Source: Terrimonas_A sp036262095
GTDB lineage: Bacteria > Bacteroidota > Bacteroidia > Chitinophagales > Chitinophagaceae
Reading direction: 5' to 3'
NCBI GenBank assembly: GCA_036262095.1
Contig: DATAJQ010000162.1
Span: forward strand, 1 to 20,013
Length of the DNA stretch: 20,013 nucleotides
How positions within the stretch are numbered: position 1 is the first letter of the stretch; every line of letters starts with the position of its first letter. The notes beneath the pieces were generated by a model that was not told where the DNA came from, made no database searches, and saw only the letters and a program-made list of their open reading frames with translations. The position numbers and the translations under genes are program-made. This document shows positions 6,234 through 13,302 of the stretch, piece by piece.

Positions 6234-6839
6234 ATGGCACGTTACAATGGTCCAAAGACCAAAATCTCCCGCATTTTCGGTGAGCCTATTTTAGGAAATG
6301 GTAAATGGTTGGGTAAAAACAGCAACCCTCCCGGCCAGCATGGTGAAAAACGCAAACGCAAAACTTTAGGAGAATATGCTCTCCAGTTGCGTGAAAAGCA
6401 AAAGGCAAAATATACCTATGGTATGTTGGAAAAACAATTCCGTAAAACATTCGATGAAGCTTCCCGCCGTAAAGGTGTAACAGGTGAAAACCTGATCAAA
6501 TTGCTGGAAGCCCGTCTGGATAATACGGTTTTCCGCATGGGTATTGCCCCCAGCCGCCCCGCTGCCCGTCAGTTGGTTAGCCACAAACACATTGAAGTAA
6601 ATGGTGAAGTAGTGAATGTACCTTCTTTCCAGTTGAAAGCTGGAGATGTGATCACTATCAAAGAAGGAAGCAAAGCCAGAACTTCTATTACCAGTGTTGT
6701 TCGTGCCAAAAACCCCAAATTCAGCTGGTTGGATTGGAACGAGACTGAATTCAAAGGAACTTTCATCACTTACCCTGAAAGGGAAAGCGTTCCTGAGAAC
6801 ATTAAGGAACAGTTGATTGTTGAGTTGTATTCTAAGTAA
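6234..6839 (+). CDS. rpsD: 30S ribosomal protein uS4
   Basis: A 201-residue protein of normal uS4 length. It begins MARYNGPKTKISRIFGEPI and has the N-terminal GKNSNPPGQHGEKRKRKT region, LEARLDNTVFRMGIAPSRPAARQLVSHKHIEVNG (the S4 RNA-binding domain, about residues 91-155) and the C-terminal PENIKEQLIVELYSK. No cysteines are present, so it is a zinc-free S4. uS4 is a primary 16S rRNA binder in 30S assembly. In E. coli it autoregulates the alpha operon through the rpsM leader. Whether that occurs here is unknown, and the spacer structures differ. It lies between rpsK and rpoA, the usual order. Confidence 0.98.
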   Translation: MARYNGPKTKISRIFGEPILGNGKWLGKNSNPPGQHGEKRKRKTLGEYALQLREKQKAKYTYGMLEKQFRKTFDEASRRKGVTGENLIKLLEARLDNTVFRMGIAPSRPAARQLVSHKHIEVNGEVVNVPSFQLKAGDVITIKEGSKARTSITSVVRAKNPKFSWLDWNETEFKGTFITYPERESVPENIKEQLIVELYSK

Positions 6840-6950
6840 TAATTGCCTGGCTTAGCCTCGCAATGCAGACGGTTTTACCTGGTAAACAATTCCGGATACC
6901 GGCTGCCGACTTCAAACTCTGTTACACCATTTTAAAAACAAACTCTAAAT

Positions 6951-7952
6951 ATGGCCATTTTAAATTTCCAAAAACCGGATAAGATCATCCTGCAGAAGGC
7001 GACTGATTTCGAAGCTCAATTTGAGTTTCGTCCACTGGAGCCTGGCTTTGGTGTTACGATAGGTAATGCACTTCGCCGTGTATTGCTGAGCTCTCTCGAA
7101 GGCTATGCGATCATAGGTGTGAAGATCGAAGGTGTGGAGCATGAATTCGCTACCATGAAGGGCGTAAGCGAAGACGTGGTGGAAATTTTCCTGAACCTGA
7201 AACAGGTTCGCTTCAAAAAAATCGTTGATCACGAAGTGGCAAGCGAGAAAATTCTCCTGTCACTGAAGAATAAAACAGAATTCACAGCCGGCATGATCGG
7301 CGAAGGCACGCATTCCTTCCAGATCATGAACCCCGAACTGCTGATCTGCACACTGGATTCTTCTGCCAAAATGGATGTGGAACTGACCATCGGCAAAGGC
7401 CGCGGTTATGTGCCTGCAGAAGAAAACAAACCCAAAGATGCGCCTATCGGTTATATTCCTATCGATGCGATCTATACCCCCATCAAGAACGTGAAATACA
7501 CGATCGAGAATACACGGGTAGAACAACGCACCGACTTCGAAAAACTGATCATGGAAGTATCTACGGATGGCACCATCCATCCTGAAGAAGCCGTTAAACA
7601 GGCTTCCAGGATCCTGATCCAGCACCTGATGATCATTACTGACGAAAACATCACTTTCGATAACAAAGAAGAGAAGAAAGAAGACCTGGTGGACGAACAA
7701 ACCCTGCAACTGCGCAAGGTGCTGAAAACTCCACTGGAAGACCTCGACCTCTCTGTCCGTGCCTTCAACTGTCTGAAAGCTGCAAAGATCAACTCCCTCA
7801 GCGAGCTGGTACAATACGAGCAGGAAGACCTGATGAAGTTCCGCAACTTCGGTCAGAAATCACTGGCTGAAATTGAGCAGGTGTTGACTGAAAGAGGATT
7901 AGGTTTCGGTATGGACCTGATGAAACTCGGTGTTGATAAAGACGAATTGTAA
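6951..7952 (+). CDS. rpoA: DNA-directed RNA polymerase alpha subunit
   Basis: A 333-residue alpha subunit. The N-terminal domain (about residues 1-235) contains the dimerisation element GNALRRVLLSSLEGYAI (38-54) and the ADSSAKMDVELTIGKGRGYVPAEENK region (here LDSSAKMDVELTIGKGRG). An acidic linker (KEEKKEDLVDEQ) leads to the C-terminal domain (about 262-320) with LDLSVRAFNCLKAAKINSLSEL (in pieces SVRAFNCLKA, INSLSELV) and FGQKSLAEIEQVLTERGL. The R..NCLKA residues that contact upstream promoter DNA in E. coli are conserved. Alpha nucleates polymerase assembly and contacts regulators. It is in its usual place between rpsD and rplQ; the 127-base spacer after it contains a G/C-rich dyad. Confidence 0.98.
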   Translation: MAILNFQKPDKIILQKATDFEAQFEFRPLEPGFGVTIGNALRRVLLSSLEGYAIIGVKIEGVEHEFATMKGVSEDVVEIFLNLKQVRFKKIVDHEVASEKILLSLKNKTEFTAGMIGEGTHSFQIMNPELLICTLDSSAKMDVELTIGKGRGYVPAEENKPKDAPIGYIPIDAIYTPIKNVKYTIENTRVEQRTDFEKLIMEVSTDGTIHPEEAVKQASRILIQHLMIITDENITFDNKEEKKEDLVDEQTLQLRKVLKTPLEDLDLSVRAFNCLKAAKINSLSELVQYEQEDLMKFRNFGQKSLAEIEQVLTERGLGFGMDLMKLGVDKDEL

Positions 7953-7965
7953 AGAATAGTTATCC

Positions 7966-8000
7966 TGTCACCCCGTCCCGGATCAAGGTCCGGGATGACA
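7966..8000. repeat. TGTCACCCCG/CCGGGATGACA dyad in the rpoA-rplQ spacer
   Basis: TGTCACCCCG at 7966-7975 pairs with CGGGATGACA at 7991-8000 with one mismatch. An alternative inner stem is CCCGGA-TCAAGG-TCCGGG. The TGTCACCCCG core also occurs at 3676-3685 and, inverted, at 3849-3858, so this is a dispersed extragenic motif. No T-run follows, so it is not a simple terminator. Confidence 0.65.
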
Positions 8001-8079
8001 ACTGGAAATATGGTGACACCATTTTTAATAACGTAGGCTGTAATTCCTGACACGGTACAGCCGGTAAAACTTAAAAGTC

Positions 8080-8568
8080 ATGCGTCACGGAGACAAAGTA
8101 AAAAATTTAAGCCGCACCAAAGCACACAGAGAGGCTTTGCTGAGTAACCTGGCCTGCCAGCTGATCACTCATAAGCGCATTGTTACCACAGTAGCAAAAG
8201 CGAAAGCTTTGCGTGTGTACGTCGAGCCTTTGATCACCAAAGGAAAAGAGAACACTACGCATCAGCGCAGGGTGGTATTCAGCTACCTGCAGGATAAAGA
8301 AGCGATCAAAGAATTGTTTGGCAACGTAGCAGAAAAAGTTGCTGGCCGCCCCGGCGGTTACACCCGTATTATCAAACTGGGCGCCCGTCCTGGTGATAAT
8401 GCTGAAACAGCTTTGATCGAACTGGTTGATTTCAACGAGATCTATGGTAAGGGTAAGGGTGAAGCCAAGGAAGGCGCTAAGAAAACACGCCGTAGCAGAA
8501 GCACTGTCAAGAAAACAGACGCTAAAGCGGAAGAAACCACTACCACAGAAGAAAAAGCAGCCGAATAA
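8080..8568 (+). CDS. rplQ: 50S ribosomal protein bL17
   Basis: A 162-residue protein. The core (residues 1 to about 121) is clear bL17: MRHGDKVKNLSRTKAHREAL, LACQLITHKRIVTT, AKALRVYVEPLITKGK and GGYTRIIKLGARPGDNAETALIELV (in pieces GGYTRIIKLG, RPGDNAETALIEL). A C-terminal extension of about 40 residues is rich in Lys, Ala, Thr and Glu and probably disordered; such tails are common in Bacteroidota bL17, from memory. It is part of the large subunit near the exit tunnel. It is the last gene of the cluster, followed by a strong intrinsic terminator. Confidence 0.97.
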   Translation: MRHGDKVKNLSRTKAHREALLSNLACQLITHKRIVTTVAKAKALRVYVEPLITKGKENTTHQRRVVFSYLQDKEAIKELFGNVAEKVAGRPGGYTRIIKLGARPGDNAETALIELVDFNEIYGKGKGEAKEGAKKTRRSRSTVKKTDAKAEETTTTEEKAAE

Positions 8569-8589
8569 GTTTTTCTTCCTAAGTATAAG

Positions 8590-8625
8590 ATACCCCGCTC
8601 AGTTAATGAACGGGGTATTTTTTTT
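8590..8625 (+). terminator. Intrinsic terminator of the infA-rplQ operon
   Basis: ATACCCCG (8590-8597) pairs perfectly with CGGGGTAT (8611-8618) across a 13-base loop, running straight into eight T (8618-8625). It lies 21 bases after the rplQ stop codon. Confidence 0.88.
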
Positions 8626-8675
8626 GTCCTCATTGAAATAAAGTATTTTCAATTCGCGATTGCTGATGACCACTG

Positions 8676-8712
8676 GCCGGTTGGCTGGTTCATTGCCTGT
8701 TTAACCGGCAAT
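8676..8712. repeat. Overlapping inverted repeats upstream of ppc
   Basis: GCCGGTT (8676-8682) is inverted as AACCGGC (8703-8709), and ATTGCC (8692-8697) as GGCAAT (8707-8712). The two pairings are mutually exclusive. The flanking TGATGACCACTGGCCG (8664-8679) resembles the CGATGACCGAATGGCCG units of the 3583-3650 block, so this may be a decayed copy. No clear promoter for ppc was found in 8626-8748. Confidence 0.4.
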
Positions 8713-8748
8713 CGTTCTGGCGTAGGCAATGGTCAAAGGCAACGAATA

Positions 8749-11337
8749 ATGACAAAGACCATGAACCAGCAATCAAACCCCAATCTCCAGCAATTCAGGA
8801 ATGAAGTAGGCATCAGGTTTCAGCTTTACAATAGCCTCTTCACTTCATTGCCTTTTCACCGTATTGAAAAAACGGGAATCCTTCTTTCATTACTCTCCAA
8901 TAATTGCGAGGAAGGATATAAGAAGAATTATAGTCCCATTCATATCATCGATGAATTTTTCAGCAAGCATACTTCCTACAATAATGAAAAGGAACAGACA
9001 GACCTGCTTTTCCGTTTCGTTCAATATGTGGAGCGCCAGGTAGTATTGTTTGATGCACTGGAAGATGCTGCTTTCCGTGAAGTGCATGATCTGAACGGCG
9101 TGGGCACGCTTAAACATCTTGAATCAGAAGTGTTGCAGGATAATAAGCAGGCAGAGCTTGCCGAAAAACTGAAAGACTTTTCAATCAGATTGGTGCTTAC
9201 TGCGCACCCTACACAGTTTTATCCAGGTTCCGTATTGGGTATCATCAATGACCTTTCAAAGGCACTGACACACAACAATTCCATTCTGATCAATAGCTAT
9301 CTTCAGCAATTAGGAAGAACCCCTTTCTTTAAAAAACAAAAACCTACCCCTTTTGATGAAGCTGTGAGCCTGATCTGGTACCTGGAAAATGTATTTTATC
9401 CAGCTGCAGGTAAAATCGTTTCTACACTCAAGAACCAGTTCCAGGATGCAGTAAGCAAAGACAATCCCATGATCAGGATGGGCTTCTGGCCGGGTGGCGA
9501 CCGTGATGGCAACCCTTTCGTGACCAGTGATATCACGCTGCAGGTAGCTGATGCACTTCGGGGCGGTATTATCAAATGTTATTACCAGGACGTACGTAAA
9601 CTGAGACGCCGCCTCACTTTTGCCGGCGTGGACATTATATTGACCGAACTGGAAAACAAATTATACACTAACTTATTCATCCCCGGATTAAAAACAGAAC
9701 TTACCAGCAAAGAGGTGATACAAATGCTGGAACAGATCAGGGAGATCATTATTTACCAACACAATGGTTTGTTCCTGCACATGGTTGACAATCTGATCAA
9801 CAAAGTACAGGTATTCGGTCTTCATTTTGCATCGCTCGACATCCGTCAGGAAAGCTCTGTTCATGGCAAAGTGCTGGAAGCATTGTCTTCCGCAGGTGTG
9901 CTGGATGCGGGGTATAAGAATTTAACCGAAGAAGAGAAGATACAATATCTCTCTTCTGTCAAAGCTGAAGCTGATCCGGAGAAATTGCAGGACGGTATTT
10001 ACCAGGACACATTGAAATCGATCAAAACGATCAGGGATATCCAACAGTTCAACGGACCTGAAGGATGCAACAGGTATATCATCAGCCAGTGCAACAGTGC
10101 GCTTAATGCCATGGAAGTGTATGGCCTGTTCCTGCTGGCAGGATGGAAGAAAGAGGAAATGAATATTGATATCGTGCCGTTGTTCGAGACCATTGGCGAT
10201 TTGCAGGAAGCAGCAGATATCATGAGAACTTTGTACACCGATCCGGTTTACCGTGCGCACCTTGAAAGAAGGAATAACCGGCAAACCATTATGCTTGGCT
10301 TTTCCGATGGCACCAAGGACGGCGGATATCTGATGGCCAACTGGAGCATTTATAAAGCAAAAGAACAATTGACAGCCATATCCAGGGAGTATAAAGTGGA
10401 TGTGATATTCTTTGATGGCAGGGGCGGTCCTCCTTCAAGAGGTGGTGGTAAAACACATAAATTCTATGCATCCATGGGGCAGAATATTTCCAACAAGGAA
10501 ATACAGCTGACGGTGCAGGGGCAAACCGTGAGTTCCAATTTCGGGATCATTGATGCGGCCCAGTATAATATGGAGCAGTTGCTGAATGCAGGTATTTCCA
10601 ATGACCTGTTCCCGACCAAATATTTTACACTGAATGAGAAGGAAGAAAACCTGATGCAGGAATTATCTGAAGCAGGTTATGAAGCATATAAATCCCTTCG
10701 CGATCATCCTTACCTGGCCGATTATCTTTTGCATGCAAGCCCATTGAGGTATTACAGCGAAACGAATATCGGCAGCCGGCCGGCCAAGCGTGGCGGGGCT
10801 TCAGGCTTATCATTGAAAGATCTTCGCGCTATTCCTTTTGCAGGGTCATGGAGCCAACTGAAGCAGAACGTAACAGGCTTTTACGGAGTAGGATCAGCCT
10901 TGAAGAAAATGGAAGAGAAAGGAAGATTGGGTGCTGCACAGCAATTGTATAAGGATTCATTATTTTTCAAAACACTGATCGATAACTGTGAAATGGCTAT
11001 GATGAAATCCTTCTTCCCACTGACGGCTTACCTGAGTAACCACAAGCAATTTGGAGAAATCTGGCAGATGATCTTTAATGAATTTGAGCTGACCAGGCAA
11101 TACCTGGTAAAATTATCCGGACATACAGAACTGATGTACGATTACCCGATTGATCAGTTGTCTATCCAGATGCGTGAAAGGATCGTGCTGCCCCTGGTTA
11201 CGATACAACAGTATGCATTGACCAAAGTAAGAGAGTTCGAAGAACAACTGGTCCAGGCGCCGATGAAGGAAGTGTATGAAAAACTGGTGATGCGCTGTTC
11301 GTTTGGAATTATCAATGCGGGAAGGAATTCTGCTTAA
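8749..11337 (+). CDS. ppc: Phosphoenolpyruvate carboxylase (divergent form)
   Basis: An 862-residue cytoplasmic enzyme that carboxylates PEP with bicarbonate to oxaloacetate, replenishing the TCA cycle. Motifs in order: VLTAHPTQFYPGSVL with catalytic His153; GFWPGGDRDGNPFVT (GGDRDGNP at 249-256); the mobile-loop motif DGRGGPPSRGGG (556-567); GSRPAKRGG (675-683); and C-terminal FGIINAGRNSA. The classical enzymes have HPTE and GRGGxxGRGGGP; here Gln replaces Glu, and PPS replaces the residues before RGGG. The core catalytic His, Arg and Asp are kept. Length is slightly below E. coli Ppc (883). ATG 8749 was chosen; ATG 8761 is an alternative four codons in. It is monocistronic, and its stop overlaps that of the convergent response-regulator gene by 3 bases. 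Confidence 0.93.
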   Translation: MTKTMNQQSNPNLQQFRNEVGIRFQLYNSLFTSLPFHRIEKTGILLSLLSNNCEEGYKKNYSPIHIIDEFFSKHTSYNNEKEQTDLLFRFVQYVERQVVLFDALEDAAFREVHDLNGVGTLKHLESEVLQDNKQAELAEKLKDFSIRLVLTAHPTQFYPGSVLGIINDLSKALTHNNSILINSYLQQLGRTPFFKKQKPTPFDEAVSLIWYLENVFYPAAGKIVSTLKNQFQDAVSKDNPMIRMGFWPGGDRDGNPFVTSDITLQVADALRGGIIKCYYQDVRKLRRRLTFAGVDIILTELENKLYTNLFIPGLKTELTSKEVIQMLEQIREIIIYQHNGLFLHMVDNLINKVQVFGLHFASLDIRQESSVHGKVLEALSSAGVLDAGYKNLTEEEKIQYLSSVKAEADPEKLQDGIYQDTLKSIKTIRDIQQFNGPEGCNRYIISQCNSALNAMEVYGLFLLAGWKKEEMNIDIVPLFETIGDLQEAADIMRTLYTDPVYRAHLERRNNRQTIMLGFSDGTKDGGYLMANWSIYKAKEQLTAISREYKVDVIFFDGRGGPPSRGGGKTHKFYASMGQNISNKEIQLTVQGQTVSSNFGIIDAAQYNMEQLLNAGISNDLFPTKYFTLNEKEENLMQELSEAGYEAYKSLRDHPYLADYLLHASPLRYYSETNIGSRPAKRGGASGLSLKDLRAIPFAGSWSQLKQNVTGFYGVGSALKKMEEKGRLGAAQQLYKDSLFFKTLIDNCEMAMMKSFFPLTAYLSNHKQFGEIWQMIFNEFELTRQYLVKLSGHTELMYDYPIDQLSIQMRERIVLPLVTIQQYALTKVREFEEQLVQAPMKEVYEKLVMRCSFGIINAGRNSA

Positions 11338-12071
11338 TCTTTAATTCCAAGTGCTTTCATTACCGCGGCTTTGTATAACCTGCCTATGGGCAATTCGTGT
11401 TGCCCTATCTCAATGGAGACACTGTCGATTGATTGTATCTTATCTATAGCAACGATATAGGAACGATGGATACGTAAAAACTGGTTATCCGGTAATTTCT
11501 CTTCCAGGTAAGTGATGCGTTGATAAGTGATAATATCTTTTTGCACCGTTCTCACTCTTACGTAATCTCCCAGGCTTTCTATATACAGGATATCCTTCAA
11601 AAAAACTTTCACCATTTTTTTGTCGGCTTTCAGGTAAATAAAGGGAGCCGGGGTGCTGTGATCAGTAGCAGGAGAGATTTGATTATCCAATACACCGGTG
11701 CCCTGGCTGGCGTGGTATTTATTAATGGCGGCAAGAAACCGTTCAAACGAGATCGGTTTAAGCAGGTAATCGAGAGCATTCAGTTCAAATCCTTCCAGTG
11801 CAAAATCCCTGAAAGCAGTAGTGAAGATAACAGTAGGCCTTGTTGATAAGGTCTTTAAGAAATCTATGCCGTTCAGTTTCGGCATCTGTATGTCGAGGAA
11901 AACCAGGTCCACCTTATTCTTTTGAAGAAAAACTGTGGCGGCGATCGCATTATCGCATCGCCCTGCAAGTGTCAGCGTATCCAGTTGGCCAATAAACTTT
12001 TCCAGCACATCAGCTGCAAGAGGCTCATCGTCTACAATGAGGCATTGAATGGTATGCGGAGTGTGGCTCAT
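11334..12071 (-). CDS. LytTR-family response regulator
   Basis: A 245-residue regulator. The receiver domain (about residues 9-125) has the acidic pocket Asp14/Asp15, the phosphoacceptor Asp60 in LVFLDIQMP, Thr84/Thr85 (VIFTTAF) and Lys105 in YLLKP. A linker leads to a LytTR DNA-binding domain (about 145-243) with FIYLKADKKMVKVFLKDILYIES (in pieces YLKADKKMVKV, DILYIESLGDYV), the RITYLEEKLP stretch and FLRIHRSYIVAIDKI. These regulators bind DNA as dimers on direct repeats. Its start codon overlaps the kinase stop codon by one base (TGATG), showing translational coupling. It likely regulates the divergent outer-membrane gene at 13303. The cognate signal is unknown. Confidence 0.94.
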   Translation of the reverse strand: MSHTPHTIQCLIVDDEPLAADVLEKFIGQLDTLTLAGRCDNAIAATVFLQKNKVDLVFLDIQMPKLNGIDFLKTLSTRPTVIFTTAFRDFALEGFELNALDYLLKPISFERFLAAINKYHASQGTGVLDNQISPATDHSTPAPFIYLKADKKMVKVFLKDILYIESLGDYVRVRTVQKDIITYQRITYLEEKLPDNQFLRIHRSYIVAIDKIQSIDSVSIEIGQHELPIGRLYKAAVMKALGIKD

Positions 12072-13141
12072 CAGGCGATCTTGATTTTTAAATCAACCAT
12101 ATAGCGGTCAGGCTCTTTTTTTAGTTCTACCTGGTGTGTTTTAGGGTACAAAAGCTGAAGCCGTCGCAGTACATTTTGCAGGCCAATCCCGTTCGGAGTA
12201 TTTTTACCGGTTGGGGCAATTCCGTCATCGGTAAGGCTGTTTTCCACTTTTACATTCAACCAGCCTGCTTTTTCTTTTATATCGATAGTCACCCACACTT
12301 TATCCATTTCATTGCTTACCCCATGCTTGAAAGCATTTTCCGCAAATGGAATAAGCAGCAAGGGCGCAATGCGCTTGCCGGTAATATCGCCAGATACATT
12401 TACGGATACATCAAGACGGTTGCCATAGCGGATCGTTTCCAGTTCTATATAATTCCGGATATGTTTTATCTCTTTATTAAGAGGTACCATATCCGACTGT
12501 GAATCATACAACATATAACTCATGAGTTCGGAAAGCTTCAGTACCGTCAGTGGAGCAGCAGGGGATGCATGAAGGGTAAGGGAATAAAGATTATTGAGCG
12601 TATTGAATAAAAAATGCGGATGCACCTGCGCCTTCAGGAAATTCAGTTCTGCATTCAATTTTTCTTTTTCAACTTCCTGCTGCAGTTGCTCCTGGGCAAA
12701 CCATTGTTTAAATATCCTGATCACCAGTGTTAACAGCAATACGGGGCTAAGAAACCACAACATTCCCTTAAACAGCATATACCATACAAAAATGCTGTCA
12801 GGGTGTGTTTCTTCTGGCAGGAAAAGGGGTTCTGTAACCCTTTCCTGGATAATTCTGCTTAATACGGCTCCTGCAAAGAGCAGGAGTAAAGCGCTTACAC
12901 AATAGGCCAGGTATTTCTTTTTATAAAAGAATCTTGGATATAATACATACATGTTTATATATGCTACCAACATGGCGGCAGGCAAGCCAGGCAACTCTAC
13001 CAGGAAATAATAAAGAAAACTTTCACCACCCTGGAAATGCACACCAGTGTAGACAAGCATATACCCGGCCCAGAAAAGTATATGCGTCAGCAGGCGGTTG
13101 TCAGCGATGTAGAACTGTCTTATCATCTGAGGAATTCGCAA
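12071..13141 (-). CDS. LytS/YehU-like sensor histidine kinase
   Basis: A 356-residue inner-membrane kinase. Four membrane segments are predicted near residues 17-33, 42-66, 78-98 and 118-143, followed by a short coiled coil (145-168) and the His_kinase domain LKAQVHPHFLFNTLNNLYSL, with phosphoacceptor His176 (PHFLFN). The ATP-binding domain has the N box LIPFAENAFKHG and G box NGIGLQNVLRRL. No periplasmic sensor domain is evident, so the signal is probably sensed within or near the membrane. It is upstream of and translationally coupled to the LytTR regulator. It is transcribed divergently from the receptor gene at 13303 across a 161-base spacer containing candidate operator repeats. Confidence 0.94.
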   Translation of the reverse strand: MRIPQMIRQFYIADNRLLTHILFWAGYMLVYTGVHFQGGESFLYYFLVELPGLPAAMLVAYINMYVLYPRFFYKKKYLAYCVSALLLLFAGAVLSRIIQERVTEPLFLPEETHPDSIFVWYMLFKGMLWFLSPVLLLTLVIRIFKQWFAQEQLQQEVEKEKLNAELNFLKAQVHPHFLFNTLNNLYSLTLHASPAAPLTVLKLSELMSYMLYDSQSDMVPLNKEIKHIRNYIELETIRYGNRLDVSVNVSGDITGKRIAPLLLIPFAENAFKHGVSNEMDKVWVTIDIKEKAGWLNVKVENSLTDDGIAPTGKNTPNGIGLQNVLRRLQLLYPKTHQVELKKEPDRYMVDLKIKIA

Positions 13142-13168
13142 GTTTGTAAATTAAGCATAAATGTGGAG

Positions 13169-13216
13169 TGGTCGTGTTATTTCGACCAACGACCGTTTTT
13201 GACCAGTATTCGACAT
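13169..13216. promoter_or_regulatory. Candidate operator: GACC box cluster between kinase and receptor genes
   Basis: TGGTCG (13169-13174) is inverted as CGACCA (13183-13188). Further GACC/GAC boxes follow at 13191, 13201 and 13212, at steps of 10-11 bases, so on one face of the helix. The cluster sits in the divergent spacer. Its use by the LytTR regulator is inference. Confidence 0.4.
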
Positions 13217-13256
13217 TTACTGCTTTCTGCCTTACCTGGATAGCTGCCTGCCTAAA

Positions 13257-13286
13257 TTTCATTTATTGCTTTGCCCCATACTTTTC
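13257..13286 (+). promoter_or_regulatory. Possible promoter of the outer-membrane receptor gene
   Basis: TACTTTTC (13279-13286) differs from the Bacteroidota -7 element TAnnTTTG only at its last base. TTTC at 13257-13260 is an approximate -33 element with an 18-base spacer. The predicted start of transcription would be close to the ATG at 13303. Confidence 0.4.
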
Positions 13287-13302
13287 ATTTGCAGAAACTT
13301 AA

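Noticed and set aside
7260..7814. 184-residue minus-strand open frame opposite rpoA
   Set aside because: It is antisense to the well-conserved rpoA and has a His/Phe/Asp-rich sequence with no recognisable motif.
9922..10368. 148-residue minus-strand open frame opposite ppc
   Set aside because: It is the shadow of a conserved enzyme gene, with no promoter or domain seen.
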